Notes under the pieces: model-generated
Told to the model about the DNA's origin: nothing
What the model saw: the letters and a program-made list of their open reading frames with translations, nothing else
Databases searched by the model: none
Position numbers and translations under genes: made by a program
Assembly (NCBI RefSeq): GCF_028330985.1
Contig: NZ_JAQMUE010000018.1
Span: 1 to 57,958, forward strand
DNA: 57,958 nucleotides
Source: Roseofilum reptotaenium CS-1145
Lineage (GTDB): Bacteria; Cyanobacteriota; Cyanobacteriia; Cyanobacteriales; Desertifilaceae
Reading direction: 5' to 3'
Shown here: piece by piece, positions 47,249-55,257 of the stretch
How the letters are laid out: each line of letters opens with the position of its first letter
Numbering within the stretch: the stretch's first letter is position 1

Positions 47249-47464
47249 CTAACCCTTCTTCGGCTTATAGGGATTGTCTCTCCCTGTTTTCTCACAATAA
47301 TCGCTAATAGCCATTGCCATGAAATCTAGTGTTTCCTTAGTGTCAGCGAGTAATTCATATCCAATCCCCTCCTCCTTCTGGCTATTTTTCTTTAATTCCT
47401 TTCTGGTCTCTTGTACGGCATTGGTTAGCCTCCGATTTATTCGTTTAACTTTTCTCCTAATATT
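47249..47464 (-). CDS. Possible small coiled-coil protein of the element
   Basis: A frame closing with TAG at 47249-47251 encodes about 70 residues of coiled-coil-like, Lys/Glu-rich protein containing LADTKETLDF and MAISDYCEKTG, similar to AVSDYCDEHK in the small gene at 723-896. There is no ATG, GTG or TTG near the upstream end of the frame. An ATG with a CGGAGG ribosome site lies in another frame, so a frameshift may have occurred. Possibly decayed. Confidence 0.4.
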   Translation of the reverse strand, partial: NIRRKVKRINRRLTNAVQETRKELKKNSQKEEGIGYELLADTKETLDFMAMAISDYCEKTGRDNPYKPKKG

Positions 47465-47720
47465 TTAGCAGAGGGTATATGTGTGGGTGTATCACTAATA
47501 TTTACCTTAAAATTAAAGGTAAAATTAAAGGTGAATAACGGTAGGAGAGATAATAAGAGAAAGGATGATTCTTTCTTACAGCTCTTGTTGCACTTTGTAA
47601 GAGTATTATCCAAGCTAAAGTCATATAGGGAATGGATTTCGGGCGATCGCCTGAAAAGGTAGTAACCCAGTCAGGTAGTCCACTGAAGATGTCCATCCTA
47701 TCAATATTTACCCATCAACT

Positions 47721-47744
47721 TTTACCCTAAATATTTAGGGTAAA
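47721..47744. promoter_or_regulatory. 24-bp perfect palindrome of the TTTAGGGTAAA site
   Basis: TTTACCCTAAAT/ATTTAGGGTAAA, fully self-complementary. Two inverted copies of the iterated word. Likely a dimer-binding operator or replication-protein site. Confidence 0.75.
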
Positions 47745-47752
47745 TATCACGC

Positions 47753-47763
47753 GGGGGGGGGGG
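47753..47763. repeat. Run of 11 G
   Basis: Homopolymer of eleven G in non-coding DNA next to the palindrome at 47721. Such tracts slip during replication and are also prone to sequencing error. Confidence 0.9.
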
Positions 47764-47811
47764 TAATAGGCGAAACAACGGATCTATCTTCCTGATTCAT
47801 CCCCTTTAGAT

Positions 47812-48251
47812 TCAATGATTGCCTTTCATTGCCAATCTGCATAAATTCAAAAAACATTCTTCTCTGAATTCTTCTGGTTCAATAGCCTTAGAAGACATGC
47901 GCCCACCGCCTTCATCACTAAAGTCTCTATACTGAATGGCTATAGTTCCACTTGCGTAAAGTTCCAATTCTCCATGGTTACCACCTTCAAGGAACCCCCT
48001 GTATAAAGGTCAGTTGAAACGTGCAAAGAATGACGATAATCACCTGCGTCAGAATCACGATAGAGTAGTGAGCTTCCGTGCTCTAAAGTATTCCACCGAA
48101 TGATAATTTCAATTAAATCACTACCTATATACTCTTTTAATCTATTCAGGAAAAGTAAACGCAATTCCTCGTCTTCTTTTCGCATCCCTGCTATTTGTCT
48201 CTTGTTGACTTCTTCAGCTAAATCGTGGTGTAGGTCGTCAAATGAATTCAT
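47812..48251 (-). pseudogene. Element protein with -1 frameshift at a G5 run
   Basis: From ATG 48251 the frame reads to STDLYTG (about residue 84). At the run of five G (47995-47999 on the plus strand as C) it then passes into an unlikely end that stops at 47940. Shifting by -1 there gives a continuous sequence GNHGELELYASGTIAIQYRD and then SSKAIEPEEFREECF..., stopping at 47812, for a coherent protein of about 146 residues. Either a mutation, a sequencing error or programmed frameshifting. Function unknown. Confidence 0.65.
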
Positions 48252-48334
48252 CTTTTTTCTCCAAATTTAAGAACCTCATCAAGTCTATCTTACCTGATGA
48301 GGATTGGCACATTTATTGGGGGAATAACAAATAG

Positions 48335-48697
48335 TTATGTAGCAGCGTAATACGAGCGTGCAGTGGTATTGCATTGCACGGCGACAAGGAAATATTCAAG
48401 GAAAAAGTGAAAGCCTTCCTTATTTTCAATCCACGCTTGAACCATTGGGTCAGGATGTGAGAAATTAGGGTCAAATACAACCCAATACTTCCATTGATTA
48501 ACGTCCAAATCAAGCTCCACCCCGTCAACCCTATGAATATAGGGACTGTCGTCAAATTCCTCATAATTGAGTTTAACTTTATCCCCAACGTTAAACCGAT
48601 TCGCTCCTGGGTAATCTGATTCGTTGATGTAAGTGTAATACTGCCGCTCGTCGTCATTCGCTTGCCAAGCGGAAATTGGCACGAGAACTTGTACCAT
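48335..48697 (-). CDS. Element protein, family of the 162-578 pseudogene
   Basis: 120 residues from ATG 48697 (a longer frame to 48727 exists). AGGAG lies 8 nt upstream. Conserved features shared with the pseudogene at 162-578: VQVLVPI start, YYTYINESDYPG, FNVGDKV, then a Trp-rich strand and HPDPMVQAWIEN. FNVGDKV suggests an SH3/KOW-like barrel, as in its neighbour at 49468. Function unknown. Intact here, dead in the other copy. Confidence 0.75.
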   Translation of the reverse strand: MVQVLVPISAWQANDDERQYYTYINESDYPGANRFNVGDKVKLNYEEFDDSPYIHRVDGVELDLDVNQWKYWVVFDPNFSHPDPMVQAWIENKEGFHFFLEYFLVAVQCNTTARSYYAAT

Positions 48698-48753
48698 ATT
48701 AGATGCTCCTGATTGTGAGAGAACCACGATTGGGAGAAGTCTTGGGAGTGGTA

Positions 48754-48963
48754 TTAGTAGTACCCTCTCAAGGCGTTAAATTTTCCCTCGCTGATAAGAA
48801 AAGAATTTAAAGGGAACCCCCACTTAGCGCAAGGGGTAAACGTACACAAATCCTTCACTATTTCTAATGTAAACGATCGATAAATCTCTATTGCACAGTA
48901 GTAGCCCCACGATAACTCTTCTGGAAGTTGTACTACTTCACCCATACCCATAGCGGCTGACAT
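48754..48963 (-). CDS. Small element protein, hypothetical
   Basis: 69 residues from ATG 48963, with AGAGGG 4 nt upstream. N-terminal MSAAMGMGEVVQLPEELSWG, then a segment rich in aromatic and cysteine residues. No known family. Lies upstream of 48335-48697 on the same strand with a 56-bp gap. Confidence 0.45.
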   Translation of the reverse strand: MSAAMGMGEVVQLPEELSWGYYCAIEIYRSFTLEIVKDLCTFTPCAKWGFPLNSFLISEGKFNALRGYY

Positions 48964-49467
48964 TTGCCCTCTAAGGCGGGTTACCCCCTTAAATGGGCAA
49001 TCGTACTTAAGGGGTGCTCTTTCGTGAAAACCCTTATCCCGTAAGGATTTCAGCCGTTAGATAATACATTTCATGTTACACGAAAGTTCACTTTATTGCA
49101 TATTACTACCGTACAGCGGTATTACACCCCTCCGCTTGTGCAGATAGCTTGCGTCATAGATTCATTGCACATTACCGGAAAATAGATGTTCAGGAAAAAA
49201 AGCTGTCCTATCAGACTCCTATAGGGTTGTGATAGGACAGTTAGCCAATAATCAGTACATTCAGGAAAGGATGTTGATTCGCTATTAAGGATATCAATTT
49301 ATTGCACATTACTATTGTTCAGTAGTGCTACCGGTTATTCAATCAAAAGCCCATCTTGTGACCACTGGGAAGAGCCGCCACAAGATGATTTAGGTTATGC
49401 GATTGTCAGGGGACAATGACTATAAAAAGCGATTAGAGGCACTCTCGATATTTACCTCACACCCCTC
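48964..49467. other. Non-coding region with a terminator and repeated words
   Basis: 504 bases without a supported gene. Holds a terminator for the upstream minus-strand gene (49195-49240) and several copies of ATTGCA(C/T)ATTAC followed by imperfect palindromes such as TACCGTACAGCGGTA (about 49106-49121). These may be regulator sites for the downstream small genes. Confidence 0.55.
49195..49240 (-). terminator. Intrinsic terminator downstream of 49468-49902
   Basis: 11-bp stem CTGTCCTATCA/TGATAGGACAG (49203-49213 with 49230-49240). On the minus strand it is followed by a run of seven T (A-run 49195-49201). Confidence 0.85.
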
Positions 49468-49902
49468 TTAACGAGGCTCTAAATCATGAGAGAAGTAAGT
49501 GTAAGTCCCATTCCAATCCTCCTCCATTGCCCCTATCTTCACCTTCAGACCCCATTTTCCTTTTTCGTCTTGGGGATGAGTGATAATTGCCTCTAGTTTC
49601 CCTCCATCAGGGGTGATTGCCCAAACTTTATCGCCCACAGCATAGTCTTCAGCATCACGAGCCTTCAACGTGTCTAGGCTAAAAAAGGACTCTTTCCACT
49701 CTCCTTTTAGGGATATATATTTACACTTCCATTCCCCGTGTTCATTAGTAGGGGTAGTGATTACTCCTGGACGTTTCCCAATCCAAACTTTATCGCCAAC
49801 AGAGAAGGGCAGATTTTTCTCATTTTCTTGCGCGTGCGAACATGTAGGGGTTTGACCGTCATGACCGTCATATCCTTGATATATGGTCGATTTGACCGTC
49901 AT
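49468..49902 (-). CDS. Element protein with two SH3/KOW-like repeats
   Basis: 144 residues from ATG 49902. Two copies of a roughly 55-residue unit: FSVGDKVWIGKRPGVITTPT (about 33-52) and YAVGDKVWAITPDGGKLEAI (about 91-110), each followed by a WK/WG strand and a Phe/Tyr-rich end. The VGDKVW motif is typical of small SH3-like barrels that bind nucleic acid or protein. The start overlaps the 3' end of the primase/helicase gene by 35 bp, so the two are probably co-transcribed and translationally linked. Confidence 0.75.
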   Translation of the reverse strand: MTVKSTIYQGYDGHDGQTPTCSHAQENEKNLPFSVGDKVWIGKRPGVITTPTNEHGEWKCKYISLKGEWKESFFSLDTLKARDAEDYAVGDKVWAITPDGGKLEAIITHPQDEKGKWGLKVKIGAMEEDWNGTYTYFSHDLEPR

Positions 49903-52192
49903 GGTTATGGGAATATGACGATGATGACGATGAAACTACTGTTGAACTTTTTTCGTCAGAAAGAAGGGTTTCGCTGGGTAGTGGTACGTTTACATGGCTA
50001 CAATCGCCCCTGTAGTCAATCCCAAAGAACGTCTTACCAGACATTTTCTTCACCGATTTAACTTCCCACCCTAAGAATTCACACATCTCTGTTAATTTGT
50101 TACCAAATCGATTGGTAGCCATTGGCTTGAGTCCATTCTCCTCGCAATAGATGACGTATTTGTGGTACAGCTCCCCTTGTTTGATTACTCCATCCCCAGG
50201 AACCGGCACTACTTTGTCCTCTACAAATGCCGCTACAGAACTCTCCTCGCAAAGGAGTTCCCATTCTTTCGCTTTGAAATCAGCAATAGCAAATTGCCCT
50301 ACACCTTTGATGAGGTCGTCAACTCTCTGAGGGGGCATAGAGAGGACGCAATAGGTTAGCTGGGATATCTCTCTCATCATCAGCTCTTCGGCTAGGGGGG
50401 TCCGATTAACGATTGGTGAATCAAACTCCACTAGACATAATCGCCTCTCTAAAGCCTTCTGTGGCTTCTTGAATAGCGCTCCATTGGAGATTACGAGCAA
50501 TGTCCCATGAAAAGGGCTAGAAGCAACTTCACCGTAAATTTGGCGGTATGAGACAGTATCCCCACCAGTGAGACTCTTTAGATTAGCCATAGCGCTGTCG
50601 CAGTGGGTAGCTTCCTCGTCGGGCAAAACAACTAGCTGGCTATCCATGAAGTGCGCCAACTGATAATCCTCTCCCAATTTGCCAAGCTTAGAGGCTTTGG
50701 TATTTTCCTCCCCAATCAATGCGGATAATATTCGGGAAAATGTCCCTTTTCCGGTTCCAGGTCTACCCGTTAAATGAATGAATTTGTGAAGCTTGGACAA
50801 TCGCCAAGTTATAACACCATTACATACAGCCATCAGCTTAAGGATTTTCCTTTCATCCCCTACCATGGCGTAATTCCACGCCTCGTAAATATTTGGGCAA
50901 TAGGTTTTCAGCGCTTCAATTGGGTCGGCGATCACTTCTCCTTCTGGTTGCCACCAGTCCCGGTCAATCATGCTGGTGTTATAATTTTCCGGGTCATGGG
51001 GCTTGATTGTCATCTCCCGAAGATTCACTACTCCGTTGCGAAATGCTGTTGCCTCAAGGGTTTGGCGTTGCCATTCCCACTCTCGGAGGTTTCGCGTTAA
51101 GGATTTCTGGCACATGGTGACATACCTGTCGGTGCTAATCCACGATTCAGATAAAAAGTGAATAGCATCCCCAACTTTTTCTTCTGGGATAATCTGCCAG
51201 TATTTCCCGCTCCATTCCAGCCAGACTTTCCATTCATTGTGAAATCGCCATTTATTACGATATTCCTCTGCTAATTGACGAGCAAATTCTACTGGTGTAG
51301 GGTCACCATTCCCCTCCTCTTCAGATTTGCCCTTCTTGGCAGGGGACTCTTTCTTTTGTTCTGGTTCTGGGAATTGTTTTTCCCATTCAGCAATGGTTAA
51401 AGCCAACCTAATTACCTCGTCAAAGTTGCCGCCATTGACAATAAAATCATCCATACCTTTAGTTTTTTTCGTGTACTTCCACACGCATATCTTGACATCA
51501 CAGCCACGTTCATCTAATGCCTTGGCAAGCCTCCTAATTGATTCCTTTACGTCTGGGTTTATCTGGAAGTCTGAATCCAGCGCGATGTAGACAGGTCTCC
51601 CCTCAGAGCAAAAATCGGCAAGAGAAGTAACAAGCTCCAGGGTTTGTGGTTTGTGCCACATTTCCCGACCGGGGATAGAAATAGTCAAATACCCGTTTTC
51701 AAGTCCACACGCGGCTTTCTTGCCTCCTTCTGTGATGACGATGGGTAAATGGTCTTGCGAGTTCACCACCTTCCACAAGTCCTTGGTCAGGCAGTTGTTC
51801 CACTGTTCCTCAGAAGCAAAAAGTGGCTTCAACTTTCCTGCTAGGGAGATGAAATCCTTCAGTCTTCCACGGAGCAGTAGTGCATCGTAAATACAACCCG
51901 TCTCGCCTTCTTTCCTTCTGCGGGTCTTGTACTTTGCCCCATCTTTCCCAACCTCGCGTAGTCGTAACTGCCATGAGTTACTGTTAGTCTTTCCTGTGAT
52001 GTCAACCCCAGTAACGGTAAACCCTGCTTTATGGGGTTTGAACTGCTTTACCAGAACCGGATTGGTGATTCCAGATTCCGACAGTTGCTGCGCTAGCCAT
52101 TTCTCATTAGTCGCCTGAGAATCTGCTACAATGGGGGAATCAGAAATTGAGGGCGTTGCGAGACTACCCTTAGAAGCGTTATTATTTGACAT
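49868..52192 (-). CDS. Primase/helicase-type replication protein (DUF3854 and D5/P4-like)
   Basis: 774 residues from ATG 52192. The N-terminal half has a Toprim-like (DUF3854) core: PIVITEGGKKA with Glu155, then YIALDSDFQ with the metal-binding Asp206/Asp208, then KGMDDFIVNGG. The C-terminal half (from about 385) is a superfamily-3-like ATPase with Walker A TGRPGTGKGTF (475-485), Walker B QLVVLPDEEA, and a following winged-helix-like end. This primase-helicase architecture is used by phages, satellites and plasmids for their own replication. The Ser-rich end (residues about 750-760) is probably disordered. Principal replication gene of the element. Confidence 0.88.
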   Translation of the reverse strand: MSNNNASKGSLATPSISDSPIVADSQATNEKWLAQQLSESGITNPVLVKQFKPHKAGFTVTGVDITGKTNSNSWQLRLREVGKDGAKYKTRRRKEGETGCIYDALLLRGRLKDFISLAGKLKPLFASEEQWNNCLTKDLWKVVNSQDHLPIVITEGGKKAACGLENGYLTISIPGREMWHKPQTLELVTSLADFCSEGRPVYIALDSDFQINPDVKESIRRLAKALDERGCDVKICVWKYTKKTKGMDDFIVNGGNFDEVIRLALTIAEWEKQFPEPEQKKESPAKKGKSEEEGNGDPTPVEFARQLAEEYRNKWRFHNEWKVWLEWSGKYWQIIPEEKVGDAIHFLSESWISTDRYVTMCQKSLTRNLREWEWQRQTLEATAFRNGVVNLREMTIKPHDPENYNTSMIDRDWWQPEGEVIADPIEALKTYCPNIYEAWNYAMVGDERKILKLMAVCNGVITWRLSKLHKFIHLTGRPGTGKGTFSRILSALIGEENTKASKLGKLGEDYQLAHFMDSQLVVLPDEEATHCDSAMANLKSLTGGDTVSYRQIYGEVASSPFHGTLLVISNGALFKKPQKALERRLCLVEFDSPIVNRTPLAEELMMREISQLTYCVLSMPPQRVDDLIKGVGQFAIADFKAKEWELLCEESSVAAFVEDKVVPVPGDGVIKQGELYHKYVIYCEENGLKPMATNRFGNKLTEMCEFLGWEVKSVKKMSGKTFFGIDYRGDCSHVNVPLPSETLLSDEKSSTVVSSSSSSYSHNHDGQIDHISRI

Positions 52193-52291
52193 AGTATTTT
52201 CATATTTTGTGAGCCGGACGGGGATGACCCTCCGGTTATTTTTTTTGTGTGGTCATCCCACACTTGCAATTCTACACCACTTTTCAGTAAT

Positions 52292-52603
52292 TTAGAGCAA
52301 CTCTATCACCTCCAGAGCTTCGCGTATCTTCTCCTTAATCTTTGTGCCAGCGTTAGCCTTTAGAGACAGCGCTTCATTTAGGATGTTTTTGACGAGTGAA
52401 ACGTCTGGAGATTCAGTGAGTTGTCCTGAGTCAGACTCCTCTGCGTCAAGCTTTCTTGCGTAATCCAGGATATCTTCTGCTAAATCTTCTGGTACTCTAA
52501 TGGCTTTTGTTTTGTTGGTAGACTTCCACTTAGAGCGGATTGGTCTTAGTCCTTCTGTGTTTCGTTCATGTGTCATTGTTATTACTGTACAGTTGCTTTG
52601 CAT
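52292..52603 (-). CDS. Small DNA-binding-type protein of the element
   Basis: 103 residues from ATG 52603, or 94 from ATG 52576. The motif KTKAIRVPEDLAEDILDYARKLDA resembles the N-terminal strand and helix of ribbon-helix-helix-like proteins often found next to replication genes. The rest is helical with an acidic middle (DAEESDSG). It lies 100 bp upstream of the primase/helicase gene on the same strand. A TACTGTACA word overlaps the longer start, favouring 52576 as start. Possible regulator of replication; not proven. Confidence 0.6.
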   Translation of the reverse strand: MQSNCTVITMTHERNTEGLRPIRSKWKSTNKTKAIRVPEDLAEDILDYARKLDAEESDSGQLTESPDVSLVKNILNEALSLKANAGTKIKEKIREALEVIELL

Positions 52604-53092
52604 GGACTGAGCTATTGATTCGCTCTTATCTGTATCCCCCTTATTTACAGATTAATCCTCACCGAAAAGATGGCGGTATTCCCATTAAGGATTTACAGTA
52701 AACGTTCGCTCTAAATCTTCAGAGATTGTCGATACGTTTACCCTAAAATTTAGCGCCGGCATGTAAGGTGGTATAGGGTGGGAAGTAGTGGGCTAAAGTA
52801 TTAATAAATTAGACCCTCTAAATTATGGCTAATCAACGGGGCATTCTCGCGAATAAACCGTATTGGACATAATCTGTTTTCTCCTATTTAGGTGTGAGTA
52901 TTTTTTTGTCCCCAATGGACTTCATTCACGTCTACACTACTACTGTACACTAAAACTACACTAAAACCGCATTGGTTGCAGGACTCATCTATTTGTTTTC
53001 TCTATGATTTCATTGAATACCATTCATGCTAATCTATCTTTGGCATGAATCAAACCAACAGTACAGAGCGAGATTTACTGTAAATATTTACT
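52604..53092. other. Non-coding region between integrase and DNA-binding gene
   Basis: 489 bases without a convincing gene. Contains a 29-nt imperfect direct repeat (52690-52718; partner at 53072-53100), a TTTACCCTAAAAT site near 52737, and several TACTGTACA-like words (about 52934-52945). Candidate origin, excision or control region. Confidence 0.55.
52690..52718. repeat. 29-nt direct repeat, copy 1
   Basis: GATTTAC-GTAAA...CTCTAAATCT pattern, 24 of 29 identical to 53072-53100. Contains the palindromic TTTACAGTAAA. Confidence 0.7.
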
Positions 53093-53100
53093 CTAAATCT
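53072..53100. repeat. 29-nt direct repeat, copy 2
   Basis: Partner of 52690-52718; it overlaps the last codons and stop of the integrase gene. Contains TTTACTGTAAA. Confidence 0.7.
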
Positions 53101-54289
53101 CTGGTAACTCAATATCGTCATCTGGAGCAAAGTAATGTTTGTCGAGCATTTCTCCTGATGTCTCGAATAACTTTGCAATCGTAGCTCTATCTACTCCATT
53201 CCTTAGATAAAAAGATGCAGAAGTATTTCTCAAGTTGTAAGTGGGGAGTTTGTACCTTACAACCCTTATCTCCCATAGGCAATTGATTACATAGTTAAAT
53301 ATTTTCGTCGTGAAGTTTTGGAGGTTGATATAGCCTCCTTTTGGTGATGGGAAGACCAGGTTAAAGCTGTTGTTGCTTACGGGATTCCTATATTGCCTTG
53401 CAATACATTCTTTCAATCCCTTACTGAGTGGGAAGTGTCGCGTTTTTCCATTTTTCGTAGACTTTAATTCACCCAAAGAATAAGATTTATTGAATCTGAT
53501 TTTATCGTCATCAATGTCATCCCAAGTTAGTGCAATCGCTTCACCAGGACGGCATCCTGTCAATATCAGGAACTCCACAAAGGGATAATAGTGACTGTGG
53601 TCAAAAGCTGACTTTTCAGAGCAGAATCTATCAGACTCAAATGCTTCTAGTATTGCCTTGATTTCTCGTACTGTGTAGGCTTTGTTCGTGCGTTTGGACT
53701 CATCTTTACCTACCTTCTTTGGTAGTTGTTTCTTGATATCTTTCCAATGATTTTTAGGAATATGACCGCAATTAAAAGCGAGATTGCTGGCGGCTACCAA
53801 AGAAGCCAAGACTCGTTGTAGGGTGTGGTAAGTGTAATATTCTAGTAATTTTGGAGTTATTTGATATGCATTATCAGGTAACGTTTCCTCATTAGATATT
53901 TTTGCTAATGCATTATCTACTGATTTCCAGTGATTCTTTTGAGTCGTTGCTGGTGTTGATTCTGTGTTGTAATCTTTGTAAAAATTCCAAACATCAACGA
54001 GTGACCATTGTACAGCCTCTTGTTTTTTGCATCTTTCTTGATGCTTGTTAATTGCTTTTTGATTTTGTACGTGATGAGATTGATAGTTCTCCAATGACGG
54101 GTCAAACGTGCCCAATCGGATATCACGTTTTATTTCCTCTGCCCTGACATTGGCAACTGACTGTGCTAAAGAATCGCTCCAGTCTCCGAAGCCCGATAAG
54201 CAATATCGCTTACCTTGATACGTCCACCGAAGTCGGATGGACCCCCCATTATTTCCTTTGCTTATCTTAGGTATTCTTACTCTTTTCAT
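53093..54289 (-). CDS. int: Tyrosine recombinase (integrase) of the element
   Basis: About 398 residues from ATG 54289 (frame opens at TTG 54352). An N-terminal Arm/AP2-like part (SIRLRWTYQGKRYCLSGFGDW), a SAM-like core-binding domain, and the catalytic domain: first arginine in LTGCRPGEAIALTWDDID, the second box YNLRNTSASFYLR, and the nucleophile region TSGEMLDKHYFAP with the tyrosine. The second box has Tyr and Asn where many family members have His residues, so activity should be verified. Located at the attR side, as usual for tRNA-targeting elements. Confidence 0.9.
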   Translation of the reverse strand: MKRVRIPKISKGNNGGSIRLRWTYQGKRYCLSGFGDWSDSLAQSVANVRAEEIKRDIRLGTFDPSLENYQSHHVQNQKAINKHQERCKKQEAVQWSLVDVWNFYKDYNTESTPATTQKNHWKSVDNALAKISNEETLPDNAYQITPKLLEYYTYHTLQRVLASLVAASNLAFNCGHIPKNHWKDIKKQLPKKVGKDESKRTNKAYTVREIKAILEAFESDRFCSEKSAFDHSHYYPFVEFLILTGCRPGEAIALTWDDIDDDKIRFNKSYSLGELKSTKNGKTRHFPLSKGLKECIARQYRNPVSNNSFNLVFPSPKGGYINLQNFTTKIFNYVINCLWEIRVVRYKLPTYNLRNTSASFYLRNGVDRATIAKLFETSGEMLDKHYFAPDDDIELPEI

Positions 54290-54363
54290 AGCCGTTTTGG
54301 TCTGTATGTGGGCTATGGTATGCCGGTATCGCCTAGAGTCCTTGCCTGACAAGAGATTTAGCG

Positions 54364-54424
54364 ACCCTTGGTAAGGGTGAGGTCACGAGTTCAATCCTCG
54401 TCACGGGCTTTCTTTTTACTCCCT
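54364..54424. repeat. attR: 61-bp direct repeat
   Basis: Second copy of the 61-bp repeat. It contains only the 3' half of tRNA-Thr from the anticodon stem, plus 15 bp downstream, and is followed by what is probably the original chromosomal flank. Confidence 0.95.
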
Positions 54425-54437
54425 ATACTTAGGGCTA

Positions 54438-54461
54438 AACGACGCAAATACGTCGTTTTTT
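54438..54461 (+). terminator. Terminator, probably of the original tRNA-Thr transcript
   Basis: 7-bp stem AACGACG/CGTCGTT with a 6-nt loop followed by TTTT. It lies 13 bp beyond attR. Before integration it would have followed the tRNA-Tyr/tRNA-Thr pair; the element has displaced it by 8 kb. Confidence 0.8.
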
Positions 54462-54587
54462 CTCTTTCCCCGAATTATACCTGTACCTGTCCTATTCGCC
54501 AATGGCCGCAGCATACTAACGATTGGATCGCATTTGGATCGCATCCTCGTTCTCCGTGCTTTGCTAATCAGGCACTCACGCTATCTG

Positions 54588-54938
54588 TTAACTTGGGTTT
54601 TGCAAATTCGCAACCAGGTCGGCCGTTTCTTGGAAGGTCTTGGTTCCAGATTTGCAAAGAGTTTCCCAGATGGTATTGAATTCGATGAAACAGGGCCGCC
54701 AGCGCGAGACCTCCTCAACAACATTGTCCGAAAGCTCAAATCCTTCAATAAAATCAAGCATGGTTGAGTATTGTCCTGTAAACAGTTGCAATGCATCTCG
54801 CATTGCCAAAAAACTGCGGGTGTTGGGAGCGCTGATAAATTCCCTAATCAGCATCCGGGTTTGCTCTTCATAATTTCGGGGGTGCGGCTCCATATCTTGT
54901 GTTACCTCTACTCTGTGAATAAACTTAGCTTCATCCAT
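54588..54938 (-). CDS. Hypothetical protein divergent from the helicase operon
   Basis: 116 residues from ATG 54938. Mostly helical and acidic (VEVTQDMEPHPRNYEEQTRML and FIEGFELSDNVVEEVSRWR), with no known motif. It is divergent from the UvrD-type helicase, and the 319-bp space between them holds repeated GTGCGAA words that could be shared operators. Function unknown. Confidence 0.55.
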   Translation of the reverse strand: MDEAKFIHRVEVTQDMEPHPRNYEEQTRMLIREFISAPNTRSFLAMRDALQLFTGQYSTMLDFIEGFELSDNVVEEVSRWRPCFIEFNTIWETLCKSGTKTFQETADLVANLQNPS

Positions 54939-55257
54939 GATAATTTTTAATATACTACCTTATGCATACTTAACTTAAGAGGGGATGAAAAATAGAATTA
55001 ACTTTAAACCGTGCGAATTTGTGCGAAATAGGCTGAACCGCTATCTGTGCCTTGATTTTAGCCGTGCGAATTTTGTGCGAAATTCGCACACCCCCTTGTA
55101 TTACGGTGACGTTGGTAAATGCCGTAATATATGGCATTTAGCGTAGTACGTCAGGGAAACATGTATTATATTGTCCGAAAAAACGACATTTAAACTGTAA
55201 TGTGCAAAGGCGTTGCAGTTAAGGTATAATTTAAAAAAAACGCTTCACGTTGATGGC
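54939..55257. promoter_or_regulatory. Divergent control region with GTGCGAA repeats
   Basis: Two near-identical 21/22-nt units (55009-55029 and 55062-55083), each CCGTGCGAATTT(T)GTGCGAAAT, plus an overlapping inverted repeat GTGCGAA/TTCGCAC (55075-55089). Located between the helicase operon (+) and the 54588 gene (-). Probably a regulator-binding region. Confidence 0.6.

Larger units (their letters stand above)
46382..54424. mobile_element. Integrated element in tRNA-Thr (about 7.98 kb)
   Basis: Bounded by 61-bp direct repeats. The excised circle would be 7982 bp. Contains, reading from the right end on the minus strand: tyrosine recombinase, a small DNA-binding-type protein, a primase/helicase-type replication protein, an SH3-like repeat protein and several small orphan genes. 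No capsid, tail, terminase, relaxase or type IV secretion gene was recognised. HIP1 palindromes are rare here (one GCGATCGC, near 47643), in contrast with the core. Best read as an integrative satellite, phage-plasmid or IME; transfer would depend on a helper. Confidence 0.9.

Noticed and set aside
47502-47696. Minus-strand 64-residue frame within the element
   Set aside because: It overlaps AT-rich repeat DNA and has no ribosome binding site; its hydrophobic sequence looks accidental.
49191-49330. CRISPR-like spacing of ATTGCA(C/T)ATTAC words
   Set aside because: The words differ in length and spacing and there are no uniform spacers, so this is a set of possible binding sites rather than a CRISPR array.
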